This document shows, one piece after another, positions 1 to 7,252 of a stretch of 11,211 bases of DNA (within the stretch, counting starts at the first letter, position 1; each line of letters begins with the position of its first letter). Source of the DNA: Myxococcota bacterium (GTDB lineage: Bacteria > Myxococcota_C > UBA6777); contig CAUJFU010000403.1 in assembly GCA_963169055.1 (NCBI GenBank), positions 1 to 11,211 on the forward strand. Reading direction: 5' to 3'. A program made the translations under genes and the position numbers. Below the pieces are notes generated by a model. It was not told the DNA's origin and made no database searches. It saw only the letters and a list, made by a program, of their open reading frames with translations.

Positions 1-618
1 GACGCGTCATATTTCACGCCGCAGCCGATGTTGCCAGACGCCAAGCGATGGTTTCGGATCAACGTGATCGGCGGTTTGTACTCCGAAGTGAGTTGGCGGC
101 AGATGTGGGAAGGCATCGTCTTGTGGGCATCCAAACGCCCACCCACGGCGGTTCCGGTGGCGGTTGACTACTATGGAACGGATCAAGCATTGTTTCATGC
201 GTGGGCGTCTCGTGATGCGGGGCGTGTCGTCGCCGAATACAAGGGGTTTGTTGCACCAGAAGTCTTGGCGCAGGCGTGTCAAAACGCAGCCATCAACGCC
301 TATGTTGGGCATTTTGCGGGATTTCATCACAAGCTTTTGGAACTTTTGTCCTGCGGTCGGCCCTTGTTGGTTTGCCCAAAAGAGCGCGCAGAGTCCAAGC
401 GCTTTTGTGTCGAGGTTGGTGGCGTGTTGTTGGAAGCTGAAACATCGGAGGCGATCGCGTCGATGTTGGATCGCGCCGAGGCGGATTGGAACCGATGGGC
501 GGCTCCCGCTCCAAACAACCGATGTCAGCGTTTTTCATGGGATGCCCAAACAGAGAGATTAGAAAGGGTGTGTGTGGATGTCGCAAGAAGGAAAAGGCCC
601 CGTGCGTCCGTTGCATGA
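1..618 (+). CDS. Glycosyltransferase, C-terminal part (5' end outside window)
   Basis: The frame is open from the first base of the window and ends at 618, so about 205 C-terminal residues are visible and the true start lies upstream. An internal ATG at 28 could be mistaken for a start, but coding continues before it. The visible part looks like the nucleotide-sugar-binding half of a GT-B (GT4/GT1-like) glycosyltransferase. It contains RINVIGGLYSEVSW, a typical start of the C-terminal Rossmann domain, and later FHHKLLELLSCGRPLL, which matches the family's Glu-containing donor-binding motif (K-x2-E-x2-x-CGRP). It would transfer a sugar from an activated donor to a glycan or lipid carrier at the cytoplasmic face of the membrane. 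The next gene overlaps its 3' end by 41 bp, which implies co-transcription. The acceptor and sugar cannot be inferred. Confidence 0.72.
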   Translation, partial: DASYFTPQPMLPDAKRWFRINVIGGLYSEVSWRQMWEGIVLWASKRPPTAVPVAVDYYGTDQALFHAWASRDAGRVVAEYKGFVAPEVLAQACQNAAINAYVGHFAGFHHKLLELLSCGRPLLVCPKERAESKRFCVEVGGVLLEAETSEAIASMLDRAEADWNRWAAPAPNNRCQRFSWDAQTERLERVCVDVARRKRPRASVA

Positions 619-1327
619 GCGTATTATTACGGATTATTTTGCAACGACGTCTTCGGCGGGGCACACAGGCAAGGCAGATTATGCCAAAGCAACGGTCGGA
701 TTGGCGCGTGGTCTTGTGGATTGGTTTGATGTCAAGGGGAAGGTTGTGGTGGATTTGGGCTGTGGAACGGGTGAGCTTTGTTGGCTCGCCAAAAAGCACG
801 GTGCTTCGCGGGTCGTGGGGGTCAACCTCAGCGAAGGGGAGATCGCTTATGCGAGCGAGTATGTGGATGCCGAATTTGTTCACCAAGATATCTTGGCGTA
901 TTTGTCAGGATGTTCTGCGGAAAGCATCGATCGGATCTTTGCGCTCAACATCCTAGAACATTTAGCAAAAGACACGTTGGGGCAGGTCTTGGAGCAGGCT
1001 GCTCGGGTGTTGCGTCCAAAAGGCACGTTGGTTGCGATGGTTCCGAACGCGATATCCCCGTTTGGCACGATGACGCGTTATTGGGACATTACGCACCACC
1101 TCGCTTTTACTCCGAGCAGTGTTCGACAATTGATGCGCTTGGCGGGTTTTGCAGAGGCGGATTTCCGAGAGTGGGGGCCTCGTCCGCATGGGGTGTTTAG
1201 CACGATACGTTTTTTGCTGTGGCAAGGGATTCGCGCAGCCACAGCGTTTCGCTTGATGGTGGAGTTGGGGTCCGCAAAAGGTGGGGTGTACACGGTGGAT
1301 ATGATCTTTCGTTTGACGAAAGCTTGA
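578..1327 (+). CDS. Class I SAM-dependent methyltransferase
   Basis: This 249-residue protein has a complete Rossmann-type SAM methyltransferase core. Motif I is VVVDLGCGTGEL (about residues 56-67). A post-I acidic/Asn region follows (VVGVNLSEGE), then motif IV-like ALNILEHL (122-129) and the strand-5 segment RVLRPKGTLVAMVPN. The late DITHHLAFTP segment (170-179) is typical of methyltransferases in polysaccharide and UbiG-like families. I chose ATG at 578 because the purine-rich AGAAAGGG (561-568) is 9 nt upstream. A GTG at 572 would leave only 3 nt. The start lies inside the glycosyltransferase gene (41-bp overlap), suggesting translational coupling and a shared role, for example O- or N-methylation of a sugar residue. 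The substrate is inferred from context only. Confidence 0.85.
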   Translation: MSQEGKGPVRPLHERIITDYFATTSSAGHTGKADYAKATVGLARGLVDWFDVKGKVVVDLGCGTGELCWLAKKHGASRVVGVNLSEGEIAYASEYVDAEFVHQDILAYLSGCSAESIDRIFALNILEHLAKDTLGQVLEQAARVLRPKGTLVAMVPNAISPFGTMTRYWDITHHLAFTPSSVRQLMRLAGFAEADFREWGPRPHGVFSTIRFLLWQGIRAATAFRLMVELGSAKGGVYTVDMIFRLTKA

Positions 1328-1344
1328 AAAGATAGCGGGTGTTC

Positions 1345-1432
1345 GGGCTATTTGCTGCTTTGGGTGGCTAAAACCACCACGATAACGGGCAAGAAGCGCG
1401 ACCGTGCTTGGGCTATTTGCTGCTTTGGGTGG
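1345..1432. repeat. 23-bp direct repeat pair spanning the end of a methyltransferase gene
   Basis: Two identical 23-bp copies lie at 1345-1367 and 1410-1432, 65 bp apart. Each begins GGGCTATTTGCTGC and ends TTTGGGTGG. The right copy contains the TAG stop (1413-1415) and the last codons of the minus-strand methyltransferase. The left copy lies in the 85-bp gap between the two convergent genes. The gap also holds a weak GGTGG/CCACC hairpin (1363-1378) without a T-run, so no proper terminator is visible. Confidence 0.8.
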
Positions 1433-2105
1433 GTGGGGCATAACTTGGGATGGTGTAGACAAAAGCCCATCCTTTGAACCAGTCCGCAGTATCGTGTGTT
1501 TTGGCGTATCGTTGGAGAGATTCGCTTTCGTGTGGGGAGTAAAAGAAGCCATGTTTTTCAAAGAGGCGATCCCAATAAGGGCGTTCTTGGCAGTTGATGT
1601 GGTCTTCTCCGGGTGCGTTTGGGGGGGCTGCGGTGAAGACGATCAATTCTTTGGCGTGGCGGCAGATCGAGGCGACAAGAACGGAACTGTATTTGTGTGG
1701 GATGTGTTCTGCGACTTCGATGCTCATCACCAGATCGAATCGTTTGTTGGTGAGGAGGGGTTCACGAAGATCGAAATGGATCGCCGTGACGGATTCTGGA
1801 ACGCGTTGAACACCAGCTTGGCTACCTTCGACTCCGAGAACTTGGCAACCTTTTTGAGCGAACTGAACGAGATAATTTCCCGTGCCACATCCAAAATCCA
1901 TGACGGATGTGGGTTGGTATCTTTCAAAAAGATAAGAAGCGATTTTCTCGGCAGTATAAGGAGTTTTGGCGAATCCTGAAGAATCATAAAAGGAAGCATC
2001 GTAGATCTGATCAGGAGAAAAGCCAAAGCGCGCAGAATGCACGAATTGTTTGAAGCGAAAGAGTGCGGAACGTGTTTTGCGGAAGAGTACTTGTGTGACG
2101 GACAT
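1413..2105 (-). CDS. Class I SAM-dependent methyltransferase
   Basis: This 230-residue protein on the minus strand has the class I SAM fold. Motif I is VMDFGCGTGNYL (residues 68-79), an acidic strand-2 end is at GVEGSQAG (91-98), and motif IV-like FDLVMSIEVAEHI is at 123-135, followed by a beta strand (ELIVFTAAPP). About 50 residues precede the core, rich in Phe, Lys and Arg with no clear signal peptide. The tail includes a His/Tyr/Trp-rich segment often seen in small-molecule or sugar methyltransferases. The start is ATG at 2105, with a weak purine stretch (AAAAGAGA) upstream. The gene converges on the preceding methyltransferase, so it belongs to a separate transcript even if both serve the same glycan locus. 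The substrate is unknown. Confidence 0.82.
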   Translation of the reverse strand: MSVTQVLFRKTRSALFRFKQFVHSARFGFSPDQIYDASFYDSSGFAKTPYTAEKIASYLFERYQPTSVMDFGCGTGNYLVQFAQKGCQVLGVEGSQAGVQRVPESVTAIHFDLREPLLTNKRFDLVMSIEVAEHIPHKYSSVLVASICRHAKELIVFTAAPPNAPGEDHINCQERPYWDRLFEKHGFFYSPHESESLQRYAKTHDTADWFKGWAFVYTIPSYAPPTQSSK

Positions 2106-2281
2106 GACAATCTCTTTTCTAAGCCTAAACAGGGGGGTTTGTGTGATTGGGAGACTTGCTTGTGGGTGAAGTGGGGTGTTGGACGGATCTTATTCCTTTG
2201 AGCCAGTCAAAACGCACAAAAGAAGAGGATATGCAAGGAGCAGAGCAAGACATCGGTGGAAAAAGACGGCGAAGTCGGGTT

Positions 2282-2424
2282 CTCTTGACAGGGCAGGCCA
2301 CCTGCGCAAGATGGTGATCCTGCCGTCAAGAGGGATGGTCCCTATTGGCCTCGATATCGCTCGATCTCTCGGCCTACACAACAAGCTGAAGCGCAAACGC
2401 GGTGTCGAGGTGCGGCGCACACCG
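2282..2424 (+). promoter_or_regulatory. Structured 5' leader of metY (candidate cis-regulatory RNA)
   Basis: The 339-bp region between the divergent genes (2106-2444) holds no convincing gene but contains strong secondary structure. CTCTTGAC (2282-2289) pairs perfectly with GTCAAGAG (2325-2332). After a 2-nt bulge, GGCAGG (2292-2297) pairs with CCTGCC (2319-2324), and CACC/GGTG closes the top. AGGGA (2331-2335) could instead pair with TCCCT (2339-2343). A second hairpin, CGGTGT (2400-2405) with ACACCG (2419-2424), ends 10 nt before the ribosome binding site. The apical CACCT (2299-2303) is complementary to AGGTG of that site (2436-2440). I infer possible translational control of metY. The motifs do not fit the SAM-I, SAM-II or SAH riboswitch cores I know. 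No clear promoter was found in the region. Confidence 0.35.
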
Positions 2425-2434
2425 AATATGTGAC

Positions 2435-2440
2435 GAGGTG
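2435..2440 (+). promoter_or_regulatory. Ribosome binding site of metY
   Basis: GAGGTG lies a few bases before the ATG at 2445 (GAGG ends 6 nt upstream). It fixes the metY start and is complementary to the apical loop of the upstream hairpin. Confidence 0.65.
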
Positions 2441-2441
2441 A

Positions 2442-3725
<1,284 letters not shown>

Positions 3726-3736
3726 CCGATACCAGA

Positions 3737-4399
3737 TCAGCGCCAAGAAAGAAGGAGGTGAAAAGCACCGGGGGCGGGGTGTTGACTGGCGATCTCGTAC
3801 CGTTTGCCATAAGCGAGTTGGAGGAGGGCTTCGAGGGAGAGGGCTTGGAGGGCTTGCCATGTGGGGTGATCGTGATGGGCGGAACCTTCGAACTGGAGGG
3901 TGGCAGCGTGTTTGTGTTGAAGCATGCGCAAGATGCCTTGGTTGTAAGCACGTTGGTAGAGTCCGGTGGCTTTGCGCAAGATCAGGGTCATCGGCATGGT
4001 TTGGATGGCTCCGCGAACCAAGCGAACACGGTGGCTTTGCGAAGTTTGAAGCGCATCAAGAGCCAAGTGGAGGAAGCCATCGAGATCCCCATCCATCCAG
4101 CGATCCGCGATGACTTCGGTGAGGCGCAACAACCAAGACAGCGGATACATCGCGTGTTTGTCGATGTCTTGGGGAAGTAGATCGAGATCTCCGAGAGCAT
4201 CTTGGCGGGCCCATTTGATGGCGTCTGCACCGAAGTGTTGGGAGAGCTTTTCGGCCCAACCTTCGAAGAGGCGACCATGACAGCGGGTGGTGAGTTGTGT
4301 GGTTTGATGATGGGGCCAACGGGAGAGGGATTGCGTATGAAAGCGCGCAAAATCATCGAGGCAAGGGTGATTGGAAGGGGCATGAAAGAGTGAAAACAT
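3737..4399 (-). CDS. Unrecognised 220-residue protein
   Basis: I do not recognise this gene with confidence. It has no signal peptide or membrane segment. It is rich in His, Gln, Leu and Trp and appears mostly helical, with hydrophobic patterning such as YPLSWLLRLTEVIADRW and the C-terminal LQALSLEALLQLAYGKRY. The general plan, a YP-x-W-L-x-L-L segment followed by a helix and then a mixed C-terminal half, is faintly like the myxobacterial DUF2378/TIGR02265 proteins, but this is only an impression. The ATG at 4399 is supported by AGGA (4407-4410) at 7 nt. The minus strand is preferred over the open plus-strand frames here because its amino-acid pattern is protein-like and it has a ribosome binding site. 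It ends tail to tail with metY. Confidence 0.6.
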   Translation of the reverse strand: MFSLFHAPSNHPCLDDFARFHTQSLSRWPHHQTTQLTTRCHGRLFEGWAEKLSQHFGADAIKWARQDALGDLDLLPQDIDKHAMYPLSWLLRLTEVIADRWMDGDLDGFLHLALDALQTSQSHRVRLVRGAIQTMPMTLILRKATGLYQRAYNQGILRMLQHKHAATLQFEGSAHHDHPTWQALQALSLEALLQLAYGKRYEIASQHPAPGAFHLLLSWR

Positions 4400-4442
4400 T
4401 TCGATATCCTACATGCCCCACCTGACGAGGTTTTGGCAGGGC

Positions 4443-4472
4443 TCTATACAACGAACAGACATGCTTTCTGTT
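4443..4472 (-). promoter_or_regulatory. Possible promoter with dyad upstream of the 3737-4399 gene
   Basis: On the minus strand a TATAGA -10-like hexamer (4443-4448) lies about 45 bp before the ATG. A perfect 6-bp dyad, AACAGA-N7-TCTGTT (4454-4472), covers its spacer and -35 zone. The -35 match (ACAGAA) is poor, which would fit activator dependence, but this is inference. Confidence 0.22.
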
Positions 4473-4550
4473 GATTCGGGTGCGACGCCTGTTTTGCACA
4501 GCGGGAAGTTGTTTGTAGCAAACATCCAACAGAGCGTACAATTTTTTGAC

Positions 4551-4564
4551 GGTGGCGCGCCGCC
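4551..4564. promoter_or_regulatory. GC-rich 14-bp near-palindrome in intergenic DNA
   Basis: GGTGGCGCGCCGCC is palindromic apart from one position. It directly follows TTTTTTGAC (4542-4550), so a plus-strand TTGACG -35-like box abuts it. The T-run precedes the stem instead of following it, so it is not a plus-strand terminator. The rest of the 4400-4767 gap shows no convincing gene apart from the weak small ORF at 4601. Confidence 0.25.
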
Positions 4565-4600
4565 GATATGCAGATCGAAAGATGCGGCGCGTGAGAAAGG

Positions 4601-4771
4601 ATGTCCAGCGAAAACAAACCGCACGTTGAACGTGGCCGATATACGGTCGTTTTCGTATCTCGTTTGGTGTGTATCGGAGTGGCTTGTTGGATGGGATGTT
4701 TTTCAAACGAACAGCGCTGTTGCTTGAAGTGGCGTGAACACGGCTTTTTTGGGGCGACGGGTGGGGTTTAG
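4601..4771 (+). CDS. Possible small lipoprotein-like ORF (56 residues)
   Basis: This short plus-strand frame starts at ATG 4601 and ends at TAG 4771, overlapping the 3' end of the convergent MAPEG gene by 4 bp. It begins with a charged stretch, then a hydrophobic segment YTVVFVSRLVCIGVACWMGC that resembles a signal peptide with a weak lipobox (WMGC), followed by a Cys-rich, Trp-containing tail. Against it: the AAAGG before the ATG touches the start codon, so spacing is poor, and six cysteines in 56 residues with no recognisable family is consistent with a chance frame. I list it because the gap otherwise has no gene and the order of charge, hydrophobic core and Cys is suggestive. Confidence 0.2.
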   Translation: MSSENKPHVERGRYTVVFVSRLVCIGVACWMGCFSNEQRCCLKWREHGFFGATGGV

Positions 4772-5166
4772 CTGCGAACAAGCGTGAGGATCACACCCAC
4801 GAGCGCACCACCCCAAAGGACGAGACCCGCAAGCGAACTGATGGCAAAGCCCATTCCGCGTTTGTTGGCTGCGACGTAGTAGCCTTGCGCGTAGAGGATA
4901 CGTCCCACCGCCCACACGCCGCCCGCGATACCGCCCCACATCGGCGAGATGTACATCGAAAACAGCCAAAGGGACGGCAAAAAGAAAGCAAGCTGTTCAA
5001 GCGTGTTTTGTTGCACACGGAAGAAGCGCTCAAAATCCTCATTTCCTGTGGTGTGCGGGACGGGTACTTTGTATTTCGCCCGTGCGCTACCCACGCGCAG
5101 GACGGTGTAGAAATACACAGCAAGAGAAAAAAGCGTTGCGAGAGTGGGCCAAGCATAGAGTTTCAT
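4768..5166 (-). CDS. MAPEG-family integral membrane protein
   Basis: This is a 132-residue membrane protein of the MAPEG superfamily (membrane-associated proteins in eicosanoid and glutathione metabolism), of normal length for bacterial members. It has four hydrophobic segments, roughly residues 5-24, 56-73, 76-94 and 108-129. The hallmark NEDFERFFRVQQNTLEQL (42-59), the glutathione/lipid-binding loop between helices 1 and 2, is well conserved, as is the following FFLPSLWLF. Relatives are glutathione transferases or peroxidases, but most bacterial ones are uncharacterised. The frame is open 30 codons further upstream, but ATG 5166 is right because AAGGAG (5175-5180) is 8 nt before it and the family starts at this point. 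It is probably monocistronic. The 177-bp gap upstream shows only a small TCGCTT/AAGCGA hairpin. Confidence 0.85.
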   Translation of the reverse strand: MKLYAWPTLATLFSLAVYFYTVLRVGSARAKYKVPVPHTTGNEDFERFFRVQQNTLEQLAFFLPSLWLFSMYISPMWGGIAGGVWAVGRILYAQGYYVAANKRGMGFAISSLAGLVLWGGALVGVILTLVRS

Positions 5167-5343
5167 GGAGGAGTCTCCTTGGTTTGGGACGGGAGTGTTT
5201 TTTTCGGAGATCGCTTGGAAGCGAAGAACCACGCTCGGTGTATGGAAAAAAAGCACGCACTCGTCGACAGAAAGAACGACCGTCCGAGCAGCGGGGTTTA
5301 TGGATAACCCTTTGTGCGTGTGTTGGCAAGCGCGGCGGGGGCG

Positions 5344-6066
5344 CTAATTTGCAGAGGCTTTGTGCATGGGGCGGAAGCGGTAGATCTTGGCGGGACGAGC
5401 GGAGGTGAGGCGTTTGCCGGGGGCTTCTTCGAGGATCTGATCGTCGATCATGCGGTGAAAGCGTCGGCGGAAATTGCCGGGATCAAGGGACTTTCCCAAG
5501 ATGATCTCGTAGACGACACGAAGTTCTGTGATCGAAAAAGTCGGTGGAACCAACGAAAAAGCGATATCGCTGTAATCGAGCTTTCCGCGAATACGCAAGA
5601 GAGCCATCCCGATGATGTCGCAGTGATCGAAGGCGAGCGTGAGGGTGTGCAGTTCGCGGATCGAAAACCACCACACCGCTGCTGCGTCACCGCCTGCTTT
5701 GACAAAAGGCGATCTATCGGGCCGAACCAACGCGTAATGGGCGACACTCAAAACCCGCGCTCGTGGATCGCGATAGGCTTTTCCAAAGGTGTAAAGTTGT
5801 TCGAGGTACACCGATCCCGCAGGAAGGCCCGTCTCTTCGGCCAGTTCGCGATGTGCTGCGGCTTCGAGATCTTCGCCTTGGTCTTGGTGCGCATCTCCTA
5901 CCCGCACAAATCCCCCCGGCAGCGCCCATTGGCCTTGGAAGGGAGGCTCGTCGCGTTGGATCAACAAGACCTTGAGATCGGCGTCTTGGATGGTAAAGAT
6001 CACAAGGTCCACCGCTACGAAGGGACGGGCAAAATGCACCAGAGGCGTCGAGTGCGTTTGGCTCAT
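5344..6066 (-). CDS. nrtR: NrtR-type regulator (Nudix domain plus winged helix)
   Basis: This 240-residue protein has the NrtR layout. A Nudix-fold N-terminal domain (about 14-160) carries ALPGGFVR and AAHRELAEETGL. A C-terminal winged helix (about 170-231) carries the family signature FSITELRVVYEIILG, then NFRRRFHRMID and ARPAKIYRF. Known NrtR proteins repress NAD-biosynthesis or salvage genes and release DNA on binding ADP-ribose. Compared with the usual GGFV-x3-EDLEAAA pattern there are about 8-9 extra residues (VGDAHQDQG, 56-64) inside the Nudix signature, while the REL-x-EE-x-G core remains, so residual hydrolase activity is possible. The ATG overlaps the stop of the upstream nicotinamidase-like gene (ATGA, 6063-6066), so the two are co-translated. 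ADP-ribose pyrophosphatase is an alternative role, but the winged helix favours a regulator. Confidence 0.85.
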   Translation of the reverse strand: MSQTHSTPLVHFARPFVAVDLVIFTIQDADLKVLLIQRDEPPFQGQWALPGGFVRVGDAHQDQGEDLEAAAHRELAEETGLPAGSVYLEQLYTFGKAYRDPRARVLSVAHYALVRPDRSPFVKAGGDAAAVWWFSIRELHTLTLAFDHCDIIGMALLRIRGKLDYSDIAFSLVPPTFSITELRVVYEIILGKSLDPGNFRRRFHRMIDDQILEEAPGKRLTSARPAKIYRFRPMHKASAN

Positions 6067-7031
6067 TGTGCGATGTCTTCCTGTGTGGTGACGAGGTGCA
6101 TTCCTGCTTGTTGGAGCAGAGACAAGGTTTGTTCTGCGATCTGTGGAAAGTTGAGGTGGTCAGGTAGAGGATGCAGTGGAGGCGGTGGGACGGGCGACAT
6201 CGCATCTTTGAGGATGTAGAACTTGCGCAGTTGTTCTGGGTGGGTGTGTTCGAGATGCTCTTTGATATCCAGCAAGGTTGCGCGAACGCAATGCGAACTC
6301 GCTTGCCCGAACACATAGACGCGGTCGTAACCGAGCAAGCTCGAAAGAAGGCTTTCTCGAAAACCGCCAAGGGTCTTCCCTTCTAACTCCGTGACTTCGG
6401 GCGCAAAGACCGAGTAGCTCTCCGTCAGGGTTTCGCTGCCCTTGGCTTCGAAATAAATGGGTTCTTCGCGCACAAGGCTGTGGAAGAGCGCAGCCTCACC
6501 GAGCGCAGGCATCAACGCATGTCCCGCAGTTCCGCGCAAGGTGTGGTAGGGCCAGATCGTCAGGACGTATTTTCCGCTGGCTTCGAGGGCTTTGCAGTAG
6601 GCCAGACTGGCTTCGGGATGGCGTGTGGCTGTCCAATGGCCCGCTTCGATATCGGCTGCGTGGATCACCGTCAACGGGGCGGGAGGACGGCCCGATGCGT
6701 CCCGCCACCAAGCGGGATGAAAGATCTGATGGATGCTGTGTGTGTCTAGCGTGAAGTACAGCGAAGTGATGTGCGAAAGGTTGCGATAAAACCAACCCAA
6801 CGTGCGCTTGGTGTCTTCCACCGCACCTCGGACGTACAGCGCGCCTTGCGGGGCGCAAAAGTCCACTTGACAGTCGATCCCAAAAGCCGCGATCCGCACG
6901 GTATCTTCTCGTGAAGGTCGAAGCATCCGCAACTCTTTGAGCTTGCGTGCCGCTGCCGAGATCTCCCACGTCCGTTCTACATACACTTCTCCTGCTTGCT
7001 TTTCTTCGTAATACGAGGGCGCTGCGTACAT
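6063..7031 (-). CDS. Nicotinamidase-like cysteine hydrolase (isochorismatase superfamily)
   Basis: The 322-residue protein carries all elements of the isochorismatase/nicotinamidase family. The catalytic Asp is in FGIDCQVDFCAPQGAL (Asp53). A metal-binding Asp/His cluster lies in LDTHSIHQIFHP (Asp96, His98, His101, His105). The catalytic Lys is in FEAKGSETLTESYSVF (Lys197). The nucleophile Cys248 is in FGQASSHCVRATLLDI. The expected reaction is nicotinamide to nicotinate plus ammonia in NAD salvage. It is longer than the usual ~190-210 residue PncA, with an extra ~45-residue N-terminus and a large insert between the metal site and the Lys, so another amide substrate is possible. The frame runs open to 7211, but AAGGAG (7038-7043) 6 nt before ATG 7031 fixes the start. 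The downstream nrtR overlaps it by 4 nt, supporting a role in NAD metabolism. Confidence 0.83.
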   Translation of the reverse strand: MYAAPSYYEEKQAGEVYVERTWEISAAARKLKELRMLRPSREDTVRIAAFGIDCQVDFCAPQGALYVRGAVEDTKRTLGWFYRNLSHITSLYFTLDTHSIHQIFHPAWWRDASGRPPAPLTVIHAADIEAGHWTATRHPEASLAYCKALEASGKYVLTIWPYHTLRGTAGHALMPALGEAALFHSLVREEPIYFEAKGSETLTESYSVFAPEVTELEGKTLGGFRESLLSSLLGYDRVYVFGQASSHCVRATLLDIKEHLEHTHPEQLRKFYILKDAMSPVPPPPLHPLPDHLNFPQIAEQTLSLLQQAGMHLVTTQEDIAQ

Positions 7032-7037
7032 CTTTGG

Positions 7038-7043
7038 CTCCTT
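7038..7043 (-). promoter_or_regulatory. Ribosome binding site deciding the nicotinamidase start
   Basis: AAGGAG on the minus strand sits 6 nt before ATG 7031. This rules out the in-frame upstream start at 7211, whose extra 60 codons would run through the operator and promoter region. Confidence 0.75.
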
Positions 7044-7075
7044 GCGTTGTGCGGATCGAGGGCACCCCACACACG

Positions 7076-7139
7076 CGCTATCTCTAAAAGAGTTATTTTT
7101 ACCCAAATAAAAGTCAAAACGACTCTTTTGGAGATAGCG
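7076..7139 (-). promoter_or_regulatory. Inverted-repeat operator and possible promoter of the nicotinamidase-nrtR operon
   Basis: CGCTATCTCTAAAAGAGT (7076-7093) and ACTCTTTTGGAGATAGCG (7122-7139) are inverted copies with 17 of 18 matches, separated by 28 AT-rich bases. Each arm is itself a small dyad (CTCTAAAAGAG, CTCTTTTGGAG), which suggests two regulator sites. On the minus strand the spacer contains TTGACT (7112-7117) as a -35-like box. With 16-17 bp spacing the -10 would be a poor TAACTC or AACTCT overlapping the left arm. Position, 45 bp before the ATG, fits autoregulation by the NrtR-like product. No T-run follows the stem, so it is unlikely to be a terminator. Confidence 0.55.
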
Positions 7140-7156
7140 TGCAGGACGAGTTCTGT

Positions 7157-7234
7157 CAAGCGATCGTTGGCAGGGAGGGAACAAGAGGCCGCGATGGTTC
7201 GACAGATCCATGCAAGCGATCGTCGGCAGGGAGG
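7157..7234. repeat. 22-bp direct repeat pair
   Basis: CAAGCGATCGTTGGCAGG... at 7157-7178 recurs at 7213-7234 with one T/C difference (21 of 22 matches), 56 bp apart. Both contain the palindrome CGATCG followed by GGCAGGGAGG. They fill the gap between the end of the giant surface-protein gene and the operator of the next operon. No terminator hairpin with a T-run was seen for the upstream gene. Confidence 0.7.
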
Positions 7235-7252
7235 ATCAGCTTGGTTTGGGGG

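Noticed and set aside
1404-1979. Open plus-strand frame opposite the second methyltransferase
   Set aside because: The minus strand encodes all SAM motifs; this frame shows no recognisable domain.
2282-2343. SAM-I riboswitch before metY
   Set aside because: A stretch resembling CAAGAG...GGGA...GGCC looks tempting, but the conserved GATGAA, GGCAACC and GGTGC-type core segments are absent.
2176-2433. Open 85-codon plus-strand frame (GTG start) ending just before metY
   Set aside because: It is highly basic, matches no family I know, has no good ribosome binding site, and overlaps the strong hairpins, so structured RNA is the better explanation. Its GC-ending codons leave some doubt.
3758-4180. 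Open plus-strand frame of 140 codons
   Set aside because: It is antisense to the better-supported minus-strand frame and has no recognisable domain, although GGAGG lies shortly before it.
4353-4781. Open minus-strand frame of 142 codons filling the gap
   Set aside because: It is Arg-rich with no domain pattern, overlaps both neighbouring genes, and lacks a ribosome binding site.
5296-5317. DnaA-box-like TTATCCATA inside a GGGTT/AACCC hairpin
   Set aside because: It is a single near-match without clustering or an AT-rich unwinding region, so there is no origin evidence. The hairpin lacks a T-run on the strand of the adjacent nrtR gene.
7076-7139. Intrinsic terminator or miniature transposable element
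   Set aside because: There is no T-run after the stem and no visible target-site duplication at the flanks. Placement just before the operon fits an operator better.
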